Positions 37,462 to 46,339 of a stretch of 64,000 nt of DNA are shown in pieces; position 1 is the first letter of the stretch, and each line of letters opens with the position of its first letter. The notes beneath the pieces were generated by a model. That model worked only from the letters and a program-made list of their open reading frames with translations. It was not told where the DNA came from and made no database searches. The DNA is from Avibacterium paragallinarum (lineage in GTDB: Bacteria > Pseudomonadota > Gammaproteobacteria > Enterobacterales > Pasteurellaceae). Made by a program: the position numbers and the translations under genes. The DNA lies in assembly GCF_900450705.1 (NCBI RefSeq), contig NZ_UGHK01000003.1, forward strand, positions 62,001 through 126,000. The letters run 5' to 3'.

Positions 37462-38806
37462 ATGTTTACTTACGGATCTGTTTGTTCAGGCATAGAAGCT
37501 GTTACCTGTGCTTGGCACACATTCGCTACTCCCCTATGGTTTAGTGAGATTGAACCTTTCCCAAGTGCGGTACTTGCTCACCATTTCCCCAATGTCCCAA
37601 ATTTAGGCGATATGACCTTATTACCGCAAAAAATACTTAATCGAGAAATCCCTGCTCCAGATGTGTTAGTGGGTGGCACACCTTGCCAAGCATTTTCAGT
37701 GGCAGGAAACCGACAATCCCTAAATGACGACTGGGGAAATTTAACCTTAGTTTTAATCCATATTTTAGAGGCAATTGATTATGTCAGATACCAAAATGGA
37801 CAACGTCCCTGTGTACTTGTGTGGGAAAACGTGCCAGGTGTGTTATCCACCAAGGACAACGCATTCGGACACCTTTTGGCTGGATTGGCTCAAGAATCAA
37901 AGCCTTTACAACCAGCAGGGCGAAAATGGACAAACGCTGGTTATGTGCATTCAAAACGCACCCTCGTCTGGCGAACCCTCGACGCTCAATATTTCGGAGT
38001 CGCCCAACGCCGTAAAAGAGTGTTCCTTGTGGCAAGTGCTAGAGGGCGAAGTGTCGCCGAAATACTCGTTGAGCGCCAAAGCCTGTCTGGGAATATTACG
38101 CCGTGCGGAAATCCGCAAGAAAACTCTACCGCCTTTGCTGAAAGCAGCTTTGGAGCATACCGTTCAACAAACATCGCTGGGACGCTAAAACGTTGCGGTG
38201 GTGCGTTAAGTGGCGGTCATTATACACGGAACGCAAAACCCGATGATTGCTAAAAATCAAGCCTATTGTTTGGGACGAAATAATGGACAAGAAAATGTCC
38301 TTTTTGAAATCAAAGGCGTGGAAGCGGTAAGGATAGCGAAAAAATCCTTATCCCCCACGTTAAAAACTCGAATGAGAACAGGCGGTAACAACGTCCCCTG
38401 TATTACTCTTACAGGTAACACCATCGGACGGCAGCCTCATAACGGCGGTAATGGCAACGGCTTTGGTGACACGGATGTTCACGCCGTTGCTTACGACAAC
38501 CAATGTGTGAGCTGGAACGGCGATACAACGCCTAAGAGTAGCAATAACATTGCCCTCACAATGCGGGCAAATCAAGGTAGCGAAGGATATGGTGTCGCTT
38601 ATGATCATACTATAAGAAAGCTCACGCCAAAAGAATGTGAACGGTTACAAGGCTTCCCTGACGATTACACGAAAATCCCCTATCGTAATAAACCCGCGGA
38701 ACAATGCCCTGATAGTCCACGCTATAAAGCAATTGGAAACAGTATGGCTGTGCCTGTTATGCAATGGATTGGGGTACGATTATCAGATTATTTACAACAA
38801 GCCTAA
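37462..38806 (+). pseudogene. Phage DNA (cytosine-5) methyltransferase, frameshifted
   Basis: Two overlapping frames together make one C5-methyltransferase. The first (37462-38253) has motif I YGSVCSGIEAVT, motif IV GGTPCQAFSVAG with the catalytic Cys, motif VI WENVPGV and motif VIII QRRKRVFLV. The second (to 38806) has LTPKECERLQGFPDDY and motif X AIGNSMAVPVMQWIG. A shift near 38210-38250, within the variable recognition region, separates them, so a full enzyme is not made unless by frameshifting. A second conserved-looking protein is encoded within its first half in another frame. Confidence 0.85.
37781..38188 (+). CDS. Phage protein encoded in an alternative frame inside the methyltransferase gene
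   Basis: 135 residues from ATG 37781, preceded by AGAGG at a suitable distance. It starts MSDTKMDNVPVYLCGKTC and ends with SLWQVLEGEVSPKYSLSAKA and CLGILRRAEIRKKTLPPLL. From memory, many unrelated phages carry proteins with the same plan: a short N-terminal x-YLCGKT motif and a C-terminal P-K-Y-x-L-S-x-[KR]-A-C-x-G-I-L-x-R-A-E-x-R motif, next to or overlapping a cytosine methyltransferase. It lies entirely within the other frame, so this DNA appears to be read in two frames. It remains intact although the host methyltransferase is frameshifted. Function unknown. Confidence 0.6.
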   Translation: MSDTKMDNVPVYLCGKTCQVCYPPRTTHSDTFWLDWLKNQSLYNQQGENGQTLVMCIQNAPSSGEPSTLNISESPNAVKECSLWQVLEGEVSPKYSLSAKACLGILRRAEIRKKTLPPLLKAALEHTVQQTSLGR

Positions 38807-38839
38807 ACTAGCAAGTTGGGCTTTTTTATTGGAGAGAAT

Positions 38840-38965
38840 ATGAACAACGATGATAAGCATCTCTTATTAGTGATGGCTGTATTTTATCTGTTGGCATTGC
38901 TTGCTTTTGTGGGATTGCCAGTGGCAATAATAACTTGGGTGATTAAATGGATATGGATAAATTAA
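38840..38965 (+). CDS. Small phage membrane protein, 41 residues
   Basis: MNNDDKHLLLVMAVFYLLAL, then LAFVGLPVAIITWVIKWIWIN. One or two hydrophobic helices after a short acidic N-terminus; GGAGAG ribosome-binding site 4 bases before the ATG. Its end overlaps the next gene start by 19 bases. Function unknown. Confidence 0.55.
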   Translation: MNNDDKHLLLVMAVFYLLALLAFVGLPVAIITWVIKWIWIN

Positions 38966-39147
38966 TTAAATCGAAAGCAAGGGTAAAAGATTTTGGCGAA
39001 GTGTTTACTAGCGAGAAATTGGTCGCCAAAATGCTAAACCTGCTTCAGCCTGGCCTTTTACAAGGTCAGCTTACAACAAAATACCCGATCCATTCACTCG
39101 GCAAAGTTGTTGCCGATAGAAGGGGAGCTGGGGATTTAGTGGGGTAG
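38947..39147 (+). pseudogene. N-terminal fragment of a phage DNA adenine methyltransferase-like gene
   Basis: The first 35 codons (MDMDKLIKSKARVKDFGEVF TSEKLVAKML) match the start of N6-adenine methyltransferases of the type with F-G-E-V-F-T-P near the N-terminus. Homology then ends and the frame closes after another 30 unrelated codons, so most of the gene was deleted. Confidence 0.6.
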
Positions 39148-39149
39148 GA

Positions 39150-39458
39150 ATGGAAGAAACGCTAACAATTAAAGAAGTGGCCACTAGGCTTAAGATGAGT
39201 TATGGCGCAGTTTATGCTCATCGGTTTCATTGGGGCTTTTTCCGTATGGAAGGATCTCGAGTATGGCGAGTAAGTAAAACAACGCTTGATCAGAAACGGC
39301 AAAACACGCAAAATGTTTGCCGATTAGACGATCAGGTCGGCGATAAGGAGAAATTATGCCGATCAGAAAAAATGAATTCGGTGTATGGCAAATCGATATT
39401 ACCACACCGAGCGGCCAGAGAATTAGACGCTCTGCTCAAACAACTGAAAAGAAATTAG
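39150..39458 (+). CDS. Excisionase-like helix-turn-helix protein
   Basis: 102 residues. Residues 5-45 (LTIKEVATRLKMSYGAVYAHRFHWG, then W-R-V-S-K-T) form a MerR/Xis-like winged helix. The gene lies just upstream of the integrase and overlaps its start by about 100 bases, the usual arrangement for a small recombination-directionality or DNA-binding protein. The C-terminal 40 residues come from the overlap and may be a lengthened tail. Confidence 0.65.
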   Translation: MEETLTIKEVATRLKMSYGAVYAHRFHWGFFRMEGSRVWRVSKTTLDQKRQNTQNVCRLDDQVGDKEKLCRSEKMNSVYGKSILPHRAARELDALLKQLKRN

Positions 39459-40447
39459 CCCAAGAGTTACACGATAAGCTAAAACACGAATATTGGCAAG
39501 TCGAGAGACTCAATAAAAAGCCCGAAAGAACGATCGAAGAAGCACTAATAAGGTTTCTTGAAGTTTCGCAAGGGCAAAAAGATTTTAAGACCAAAATACG
39601 CCACACGGAATATTGGCGATCTGTATTGGCTGGGCGAACTCTTAGCTCTTTAACAACTGATGATATTGTAAATAATCTCCCTACGCACAAAACAAGTACG
39701 GGGGAAAAATTATCGCTATCCACACAAAACCGTTATCGTAGCTCAATAATGCGTGTTTTATCGCTTGCTCAAAAAGCAGGTTGGATAGATAGTATCCCTT
39801 ATATCCCTAAAAATAAAGAGCCTAAAGTTAGGGTGCGCTGGATCACTCAGCCACAAGCCCTTGAACTTCTTAACGCATTGCAGCTTAGCTGGATGCGAGA
39901 TGTGTGTGCTTTTGCTCTTGCCACCGGGGCAAGAATGACTGAAATTTTATCGTTTACTTGGGATAAAATAGATCTTTCTCGCAATATTGCTATTGTAAGT
40001 AGTGATATTGCTAAATCAGGGCGTGCAAGATCGCTATTGTTAGGCGAAGAAGCTTTATCCATAATCGCAAGGCGGCGGGAAGAACAACTATCACCCTATG
40101 TTTTTCACCGTGGTAAGGGGAAGCGAATAATAGAAGTCGATCGTGATGACTTCAATCGTGCGGCCAAGCGTTGCAATATTAATGATTTTCGCTTTCACGA
40201 TTTACGGCATACTTGGGCAAGTTGGCACGTCCAAAACGGTACGCCATTAATGGTATTGAAAGAACTTGGTGGCTGGGAAACATTGGAGATGGTCAAACGT
40301 TATGCGCATCTCAATGCAGACCATCTGTTAAGCTACACAAATCACGTCAAACTTACGTCAAAGTGCCTTTTAGACACGACAAAATTTGATGCTAAAAATG
40401 ATATTTTGGATAGTTCACCAGAAAAGAAAAAAGCCGTAAGTTATTGA
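39356..40447 (+). CDS. int: Tyrosine recombinase, prophage integrase (tRNA-Leu site)
   Basis: 363 residues. N-terminal arm-binding and SAM-like domains (residues 1-160) precede the catalytic domain with Arg in TGARMTEILSF near residue 195, H-x-x-R in FHDLRHTWASWH near residue 281, the Trp/His box in LGGWETLEM and the nucleophile Tyr in VKRYAHL near residue 316. It is followed 40 bases later by the 3' end of tRNA-Leu, the presumed attachment site. Distinct from the P4-type integrase near guaA. Confidence 0.92.
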   Translation: MPIRKNEFGVWQIDITTPSGQRIRRSAQTTEKKLAQELHDKLKHEYWQVERLNKKPERTIEEALIRFLEVSQGQKDFKTKIRHTEYWRSVLAGRTLSSLTTDDIVNNLPTHKTSTGEKLSLSTQNRYRSSIMRVLSLAQKAGWIDSIPYIPKNKEPKVRVRWITQPQALELLNALQLSWMRDVCAFALATGARMTEILSFTWDKIDLSRNIAIVSSDIAKSGRARSLLLGEEALSIIARRREEQLSPYVFHRGKGKRIIEVDRDDFNRAAKRCNINDFRFHDLRHTWASWHVQNGTPLMVLKELGGWETLEMVKRYAHLNADHLLSYTNHVKLTSKCLLDTTKFDAKNDILDSSPEKKKAVSY

Positions 40448-40487
40448 TTTGAAAGGCTTAACCTACAGCTTAACACGAAATTCTTAA

Positions 40488-40574
40488 TGGTGCCAGTGGC
40501 CGGACTCGAACCGGCACGCTTTTAAGGGCGGCGGATTTTGAATCCGCTACGTCTACCAATTTCGTCACACTGGC
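40488..40574 (-). tRNA. tRNA-Leu (anticodon CAA)
   Basis: 87 bases including the encoded CCA. The acceptor stem GCCAGTG pairs with CACTGGC, the anticodon loop is TTCAAAA within a GCGGA/TCCGC stem giving CAA (reads UUG), the long variable arm is typical of class II leucine tRNAs, and the T-arm is CCGGTTCGAGTCCGG. Its 3' end faces a phage integrase. Confidence 0.97.
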
Positions 40575-40767
40575 AAAATATTCTATTTAAAAAATAGCTT
40601 TGTTTTTAGGACGAAGCGAATTATACGAGTTTCATTTTTACTTGCAAGTAAAATTTATTTTTTTTGGTACAAGTGCATTAAAATTATTCAATCCCTCCGC
40701 ATTAATTGTCGTTTAAATTTAAAAAATAGCGATTTATAAATAAAAAAGAATAGCTATGGCTGTGAAG

Positions 40768-41316
40768 CTATTGTGCCATATTTTCAACGGTTTTCAAAAA
40801 ACCGCGAGCGGTGGCATAGGCATCGCTTGTGCCTTGGGCTTGCATAATCATATCCGACATTTCTCGAAACGCCCCTTTGCCGCCGTGATGTTGTAACACA
40901 TAATCCGCACAGTTTTGTACATAATCCATCGCATCGCCCACCGCAAAGGAAAGCCCGCACACGGCGAAAGCGGGGAGATCGATGCTGTCATCGCCAATAT
41001 AAGCGGTTTGCTCGGGGGTAACGCCCGCTTGCTGCATTAATTCAAAGCAGGCACTTTCTTTTTCTAATTTGCCGAGCAGAAAAAGGCTGATCCCTAAATC
41101 GGCAAGGCGTTTGCGTAAAATCGGCGAATCCCGTCCCGATAACACGGCAACTTGCACGCCATTTTCCATTAACATTCTAATACCTAATCCATCGCGAACG
41201 TGGAAACTTTTGATCGCTTCGCCATTGGCATCGTAATGGAGAAGCCCGTCGGTGAGAACGCCATCAACATCGGTAATCACCAGTTTTATTGCTTGGAGTT
41301 TTTCATTTAAAATCAT
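40768..41316 (-). CDS. kdsC: 3-deoxy-D-manno-octulosonate 8-phosphate phosphatase
   Basis: Dephosphorylates Kdo-8-P for lipopolysaccharide core synthesis. 182 residues from the ATG at 41316, which lies 4 bases after the kdsD stop; an upstream TTG inside kdsD is rejected. HAD phosphatase motifs: VITDVDGVLTDG with the nucleophile Asp, VAVLSGRDS and AYIGDDSIDLPAF. Lacking a cap domain, it fits the tetrameric KdsC type. Confidence 0.95.
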   Translation of the reverse strand: MILNEKLQAIKLVITDVDGVLTDGLLHYDANGEAIKSFHVRDGLGIRMLMENGVQVAVLSGRDSPILRKRLADLGISLFLLGKLEKESACFELMQQAGVTPEQTAYIGDDSIDLPAFAVCGLSFAVGDAMDYVQNCADYVLQHHGGKGAFREMSDMIMQAQGTSDAYATARGFLKTVENMAQ

Positions 41317-41320
41317 AGTA

Positions 41321-42256
41321 TTAGCTCGAAAATTCAATTAAGCCGACCACTTTATTGTTCTCATCTAAGGCAATTAAGGAATGGATTTTATTTTCTTTCA
41401 TAAAGTTTTCCGCTTCTGCCAAATAACAATGAGAAGAAATGGTTTTCGGATTGGTGGTCATTATTTCTTGTGCGGTTGTAGTAAGAGCGGCAGCCCCTTG
41501 TTTGCTCAGCGTGCGGCGAATATCGCCATCAGTAATAATGCCTTTTAATTCATCATCTTGCATTATAATAGCAACGCCCATACGCCTCTCGTTCATAATG
41601 GTGAGACAATCGACAAAAGACGTATCCAGTTGAGCGATAGGGAGCTTCGTTTGCATTTGATCTTTAACCCGTGAGAGCAAACGTTTGCCAAGGCTACCAC
41701 CGGGGTGATATTTGGCAAAATCTTCAGGTTGGAAATTTCTAGCGGTAATTAATGCCACCGCAAGCGCATCGCTGAGTGCCAGCGTTACCAGTGCCGAAGT
41801 GGTGGGGGCAAGATTATTCGGGCAAACTTCTCGCTCAACGGTAATATCCAGCACATAGTCCGCGTGTTTGGCGAGGGTAGATTGTTTATTGCTAGTTAAA
41901 GCAATGATTTTATTACCAAAATTCTTGAGGCTTGGAATGAGTTTGTTTACGTCATCGGTTTCGCCACTGTATGAAATCAACATCACAATATCAATGGGCT
42001 TGAGCATTCCCAAATCACCGTGAAAGGCTTCCGTTGGGTGCAGGAAAAAACTTGGTGTGCCAGTGGAAGCAAAGGTGGCAACCATTTTTTTGCCGATTAA
42101 TCCTGATTTCCCAATGCCGCCAACCACAAGGCGACCTTCACAGTTCAAAATGAGATCCACCACTTGGTTGAATTGCTGATCCAAACGTTGGCTTAATTGA
42201 CGTAAGGCATTTTGCTCCACCGCAAGGGTATCTTGAGCAATGTGTAGATAATCCAT
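41321..42256 (-). CDS. kdsD: D-arabinose 5-phosphate isomerase
   Basis: Produces the precursor of Kdo. 311 residues: an N-terminal SIS domain (VVGGIGKSGLIGKKMVATFA, STGTPSFFLHPTEAFHGDLG) and two C-terminal CBS domains from about residue 205 (MNERRMGVAIIMQDDELKGI, TDGDIRR). Operon with kdsC. Confidence 0.95.
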   Translation of the reverse strand: MDYLHIAQDTLAVEQNALRQLSQRLDQQFNQVVDLILNCEGRLVVGGIGKSGLIGKKMVATFASTGTPSFFLHPTEAFHGDLGMLKPIDIVMLISYSGETDDVNKLIPSLKNFGNKIIALTSNKQSTLAKHADYVLDITVEREVCPNNLAPTTSALVTLALSDALAVALITARNFQPEDFAKYHPGGSLGKRLLSRVKDQMQTKLPIAQLDTSFVDCLTIMNERRMGVAIIMQDDELKGIITDGDIRRTLSKQGAAALTTTAQEIMTTNPKTISSHCYLAEAENFMKENKIHSLIALDENNKVVGLIEFSS

Positions 42257-42338
42257 TATTATCTCCGATCACATAAAAAGTGCGGTTATTTTAACGTAAG
42301 TTTTTTGTGAACTCTAGCAGTCATTTTTCTGAGTTTTC

Positions 42339-42366
42339 TTGCATTTGTTTGATATTCCGTTATACT
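42339..42366 (+). promoter_or_regulatory. rnpB promoter
   Basis: TTGCAT, 16 bases, TATACT, about 8 bases upstream of the RNA start. Confidence 0.6.
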
Positions 42367-42374
42367 CTCGCCCT

Positions 42375-42759
<385 letters not shown>

Positions 42760-42770
42760 AAGGAATAAAA

Positions 42771-42793
42771 TAGCCTCCATTTTGGAGGCTTTA
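42771..42793 (+). terminator. rnpB terminator
   Basis: AGCCTCC / GGAGGCT with a 5-base loop followed by a short T run. Confidence 0.7.
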
Positions 42794-42831
42794 AACTTAA
42801 GAAATATTTTTTTAAAGCAAGATATTTTAGT

Positions 42832-43776
42832 TTAGAGGGATTCTTTAAAATAAATAAGATCTTTTTTACCTAATGAGAATACTCCAACGCCACCATTTTT
42901 TAATTCTAGCCAATTAAAAGGAACATTGGGGAATTGCTCAATCAAGTGAATCATACTGTTTCCAACTTCACAGATAAGTATACCGTCGTCAGTTAAATAA
43001 TCCGCAGCAGATTTTAAAATCCTTTTTGTAATATCTAGACCATCGATTCCAGAACCTAGTGCCATTTCAGGTTCGTAATGGTATTCCTCTGGCATTTCAT
43101 CAAGATCTTCTTGATCGACATAAGGAGGATTGGCTACGATTAAATCATATTTATCTAAAGGGATATTAAAGAATAAATCTGATTGTATAGGAAATACGCG
43201 ATCGTTCAAATTATGGTGGGTAATGTTGATTTCAGCAACATCTAATGCATCTGTAGAAAGATCAATTGCATCGACTTCAGCATTAGGAAACTGCATTGCA
43301 CAAGCGATAGCGATACAACCGCTCCCTGTACACATATCCATAATCCTTTTTGGGGGATGTTTTAGAATACCAGCAAATTTTTCTTCGATTAACGCACTAA
43401 TAGGGGAACGAGGAATAATAACACGTTCATCCACATAAAATTCTAAACCACAAAACCAAGCACTATGGGTTAAATAGGCAATAGGTATTCGCTGTTCAAT
43501 ACGAGCAACAATAAGGGCGATGAGTTTTGATTTTTCACTCTGAGTTAGATTAGTATCATATAACTCATTTGGAATATCAAAAGGCAATTTAAGACCACTT
43601 AGAACGAGTTGTTGGGCTTCATCCCAAGCATTGTCATAGCCGTGTCCATAGTATAAATTTGAGCAATTAAATGTGCTATATGTCCAGCGAATGAAGTCTT
43701 TAATTGTTTTTAACGAAGCGATAACGTCGTCAGTGTTAATTTGGGACGTTAATTCTTGATTGTAGTTATTCATCAA
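42832..43776 (-). CDS. prmB: Ribosomal protein L3 glutamine methyltransferase
   Basis: Methylates a glutamine of ribosomal protein L3. 314 residues; SAM-binding MDMCTGSGCIAIACA near residue 143 and the signature VANPPYVDQEDLDEMPEEYHYEPEMALGSG (N-P-P-Y binds the Gln side chain). The acid-rich E-E-Y-H-Y-E-P-x-x-A-L-G form distinguishes PrmB from PrmC. Divergent from smrB, which is the normal neighbour in gamma-proteobacteria. Confidence 0.94.
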   Translation of the reverse strand: MMNNYNQELTSQINTDDVIASLKTIKDFIRWTYSTFNCSNLYYGHGYDNAWDEAQQLVLSGLKLPFDIPNELYDTNLTQSEKSKLIALIVARIEQRIPIAYLTHSAWFCGLEFYVDERVIIPRSPISALIEEKFAGILKHPPKRIMDMCTGSGCIAIACAMQFPNAEVDAIDLSTDALDVAEINITHHNLNDRVFPIQSDLFFNIPLDKYDLIVANPPYVDQEDLDEMPEEYHYEPEMALGSGIDGLDITKRILKSAADYLTDDGILICEVGNSMIHLIEQFPNVPFNWLELKNGGVGVFSLGKKDLIYFKESL

Positions 43777-43868
43777 CTATTTCCTAGTTAAAAGGATTAA
43801 ATTGAAGCTATTTATAACATAATCCTATGCTATGATTAAGTTTATTTTTTCGTAGTTAGATAGAGAAT

Positions 43869-44372
43869 ATGTTAAAAGATGAAGATTTAGTCCTATTCCG
43901 TGATGAGGTTCAAGGAATAAAACCTTTGAAGCAAAATGAGATTATACCTGTTTATAAAAAGCCTAACCAAAATCAGAGGTTGAGAGAACAGCGAGAAAAA
44001 GAGGATACACTATTCTTTTTTTCTGATGATTATGAACCCTTATTGAATGAAGAGGGGAGACTCAAATATCTACGAAGTGGAGAAGATAGCTATTTACTTA
44101 AACAGTTGCGACGAGGTGATTTTTCTCCTGAAATCTTTTTAGATTTACATGGATTAACGAGGGAGCAGGCTAAATTAGAATTAGTGGCATTGTTTCAAGC
44201 TTGCGAAAGAGAACATATTTATTGTGCGAGCATTATGACTGGATATGGCACTTATACGTTAAAACGTCAAATACCCCGATGGTTGGTACAATATCCAAGA
44301 GTAAGGGCATTACATCAAGCACCGAAAGAGTGGGGAGGAGAAGCTGCCATTTTAGTTTTACTTGATGTATAA
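43869..44372 (+). CDS. smrB: SmrB-type Smr-domain endonuclease (ribosome rescue)
   Basis: In E. coli SmrB cleaves mRNA between collided ribosomes. 167 residues with a charged N-terminal extension and a C-terminal Smr domain: FLDLHGLTREQAKLEL with the catalytic D-L-H near residue 98. The second motif, normally G-H-G-x-x-x-L-[KR], reads MTGYGTYTLKRQ here, so His is replaced by Tyr. The end, ALHQAPKEWGGEAAILVLL, is fully conserved. Located next to prmB as in relatives. Confidence 0.88.
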   Translation: MLKDEDLVLFRDEVQGIKPLKQNEIIPVYKKPNQNQRLREQREKEDTLFFFSDDYEPLLNEEGRLKYLRSGEDSYLLKQLRRGDFSPEIFLDLHGLTREQAKLELVALFQACEREHIYCASIMTGYGTYTLKRQIPRWLVQYPRVRALHQAPKEWGGEAAILVLLDV

Positions 44373-44573
44373 GATGACATCTGCAGAGGCTTTATTTGAT
44401 AATCTAAAGTGCGGGTCAAAATAGCAATAATTTTTTCATAGCCTAACTGTTGGCTAAATTTTAGTGGGATCCTATTTGAAATTTCACCATCTAGTAGGGA
44501 CTTCTGTTAAGAGTTCATCAAGATCTAAATTTACTTTATAATGCCTCTCTCTTTGATTAGTAAGGATCGTAAA

Positions 44574-45392
44574 ATGAAAATCGCCCTCGGCATTGAATAT
44601 AACGGAAAAAATTATTTTGGCTGGCAGAAACAAGAAAAGGTGGCTAGCGTGCAGGAATGTTTAGAAAAAGCCATTTCTTTTGTGGCGAATGAGGAATGCC
44701 AAATTTTCTGTGCGGGGCGGACGGATTCAGGGGTACACGCTACGGGGCAGGTGGTGCATTTTGAAACCAATGCGGTGCGTGCAGAAACGGCGTGGAGCTT
44801 TGGGGTGAATGCGAATTTGCCTGATGATATTGCCGTGTCTTGGGCAAAGCAGGTGAGCGATGATTTTCACGCTCGTTTTAGTGCCACTGCCCGCCGTTAT
44901 CGCTATGTGATTTACAATAATAAATTGCGATCGGCGATTTTACCTGAGGGCGTAACCCATTATCATCAGCCTTTAGATCACCAATTAATGCACGAAGCGG
45001 GGCAAGCGTTGCTTGGAGAGAATGATTTTTCCTCGTTTCGAGCGGCACAGTGCCAATCTAATACGCCGTGGCGGAATATTCATCATCTGAATGTGGTCAG
45101 ACAAGGGAAATACATCATCGTGGATATTCAAGCCAATGCCTTTGTACATCATATGGTGAGAAACATTGTAGGCAGCCTAATGGAAGTGGGGGCAGGGCGG
45201 CAGCCTGTGGAATGGATTAGCTGGCTGTTGGCACAACGAAACCGTAAACTCGCCGCACCCACTGCGAAACCTGAGGGGCTTTATTTGGTGCAAGTGCATT
45301 ACCCTTCGTCCTTTGAAATCCCACAAAATGCACTCGGGCCGTTGTATTTGTCGGATCAGTTGTCAGATTTTAACGCTAGAATATCGCCTTAA
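44574..45392 (+). CDS. truA: tRNA pseudouridine(38-40) synthase
   Basis: Isomerises uridines 38-40 in the anticodon arm. 272 residues from the ATG at 44574 preceded by AAGGATCGTAAA; an ATG 11 codons upstream gives an atypical extension. The catalytic Asp is in [15 protein letters not shown] near residue 51, and [11 protein letters not shown] near residue 204 is conserved. Confidence 0.95.
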   Translation: MKIALGIEYNGKNYFGWQKQEKVASVQECLEKAISFVANEECQIFCAGRTDSGVHATGQVVHFETNAVRAETAWSFGVNANLPDDIAVSWAKQVSDDFHARFSATARRYRYVIYNNKLRSAILPEGVTHYHQPLDHQLMHEAGQALLGENDFSSFRAAQCQSNTPWRNIHHLNVVRQGKYIIVDIQANAFVHHMVRNIVGSLMEVGAGRQPVEWISWLLAQRNRKLAAPTAKPEGLYLVQVHYPSSFEIPQNALGPLYLSDQLSDFNARISP

Positions 45393-45439
45393 ATTATGGT
45401 GTAATAAGCGGAATTTTTTGTTAATAAGAAAGGTTTAGA

Positions 45440-46339
45440 ATGAGCTGGATTGATCGAATTTTTAGTAAGAATACCTCTTCCAATTCGCGTAAAGCAAATG
45501 TGCCAGAAGGCGTGTGGACGAAATGTACTTCTTGCGAACAAGTGTTATATCGCGATGAATTAACACGCAATTTAGAAGTTTGTCCAAAATGTGGACACCA
45601 TATGCGTATTGACGCTCGCACCCGTTTATTGGCATTGTTAGATAAAGAAAGTGCGGTAGAAATTGCAGCCGATTTAGAGCCAAAAGATGTGCTGAAATTT
45701 AAAGATTTAAAGAAATATAAAGATCGTATCTCAGCCGCACAAAAAGAAACGGGCGAGAAAGACGCGTTAATCGCAATGGCTGGAACATTATATGGAATGC
45801 CTGTGGTTACCGCCGCTTCAAACTTTAGCTTTATGGGCGGTTCAATGGGAGCAGTGGTGGGAGCGAAATTTGTCAAAGCCGCTGAAAAAGCCATTGAAGA
45901 AAATTGTCCTTTTGTCTGTTTTTCTGCCAGCGGTGGGGCAAGAATGCAAGAAGCCTTGATTTCCCTAATGCAAATGGCAAAAACCAGTGCAGTGTTAGCG
46001 AGAATGCGTGAAAAAGGCGTGCCGTTTATTTCCGTTCTCACTGATCCAACGTTGGGCGGTGTTTCAGCCAGTTTTGCAATGCTTGGGGATATTAACATTG
46101 CCGAGCCGAAAGCCTTAATTGGCTTCGCTGGCCCTCGTGTTATCGAACAAACCGTGCGTGAAAAACTGCCCGAAGGCTTCCAACGCAGTGAATTTTTACT
46201 AGAGAAAGGGGCGATTGATATGATCGTGAAACGCGGTGAAATGCGTGATACCTTGGCAAGTTTATTAAGCAAACTGTCCAATAAACCTTCGCCTTTTGTT
46301 GAGCCTGAACTCGTCGAAAATCTGCTAGAGAATGAATAA
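45440..46339 (+). CDS. accD: Acetyl-CoA carboxylase carboxyltransferase subunit beta
   Basis: Part of the carboxyltransferase making malonyl-CoA. 299 residues. The N-terminal zinc ribbon is C-x2-C-x15-C-x2-C (TKCTSCEQ … VCPKCGHH, residues ~28-50). The crotonase-like core has [35 protein letters not shown] and [16 protein letters not shown]. It overlaps the folC start by 8 bases; the accD-folC pairing is widespread. Confidence 0.97.
   Translation: MSWIDRIFSKNTSSNSRKANVPEGVWTKCTSCEQVLYRDELTRNLEVCPKCGHHMRIDARTRLLALLDKESAVEIAADLEPKDVLKFKDLKKYKDRISAAQKETGEKDALIAMAGTLYGMPVVTAASNFSFMGGSMGAVVGAKFVKAAEKAIEENCPFVCFSASGGARMQEALISLMQMAKTSAVLARMREKGVPFISVLTDPTLGGVSASFAMLGDINIAEPKALIGFAGPRVIEQTVREKLPEGFQRSEFLLEKGAIDMIVKRGEMRDTLASLLSKLSNKPSPFVEPELVENLLENE

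Noticed and set aside
38210-38806. Separate 198-codon gene after the phage methyltransferase
   Set aside because: Its C-terminal methyltransferase motifs (GFPDDY, GNSMA) show it is the second half of the frameshifted upstream gene, not an independent gene.
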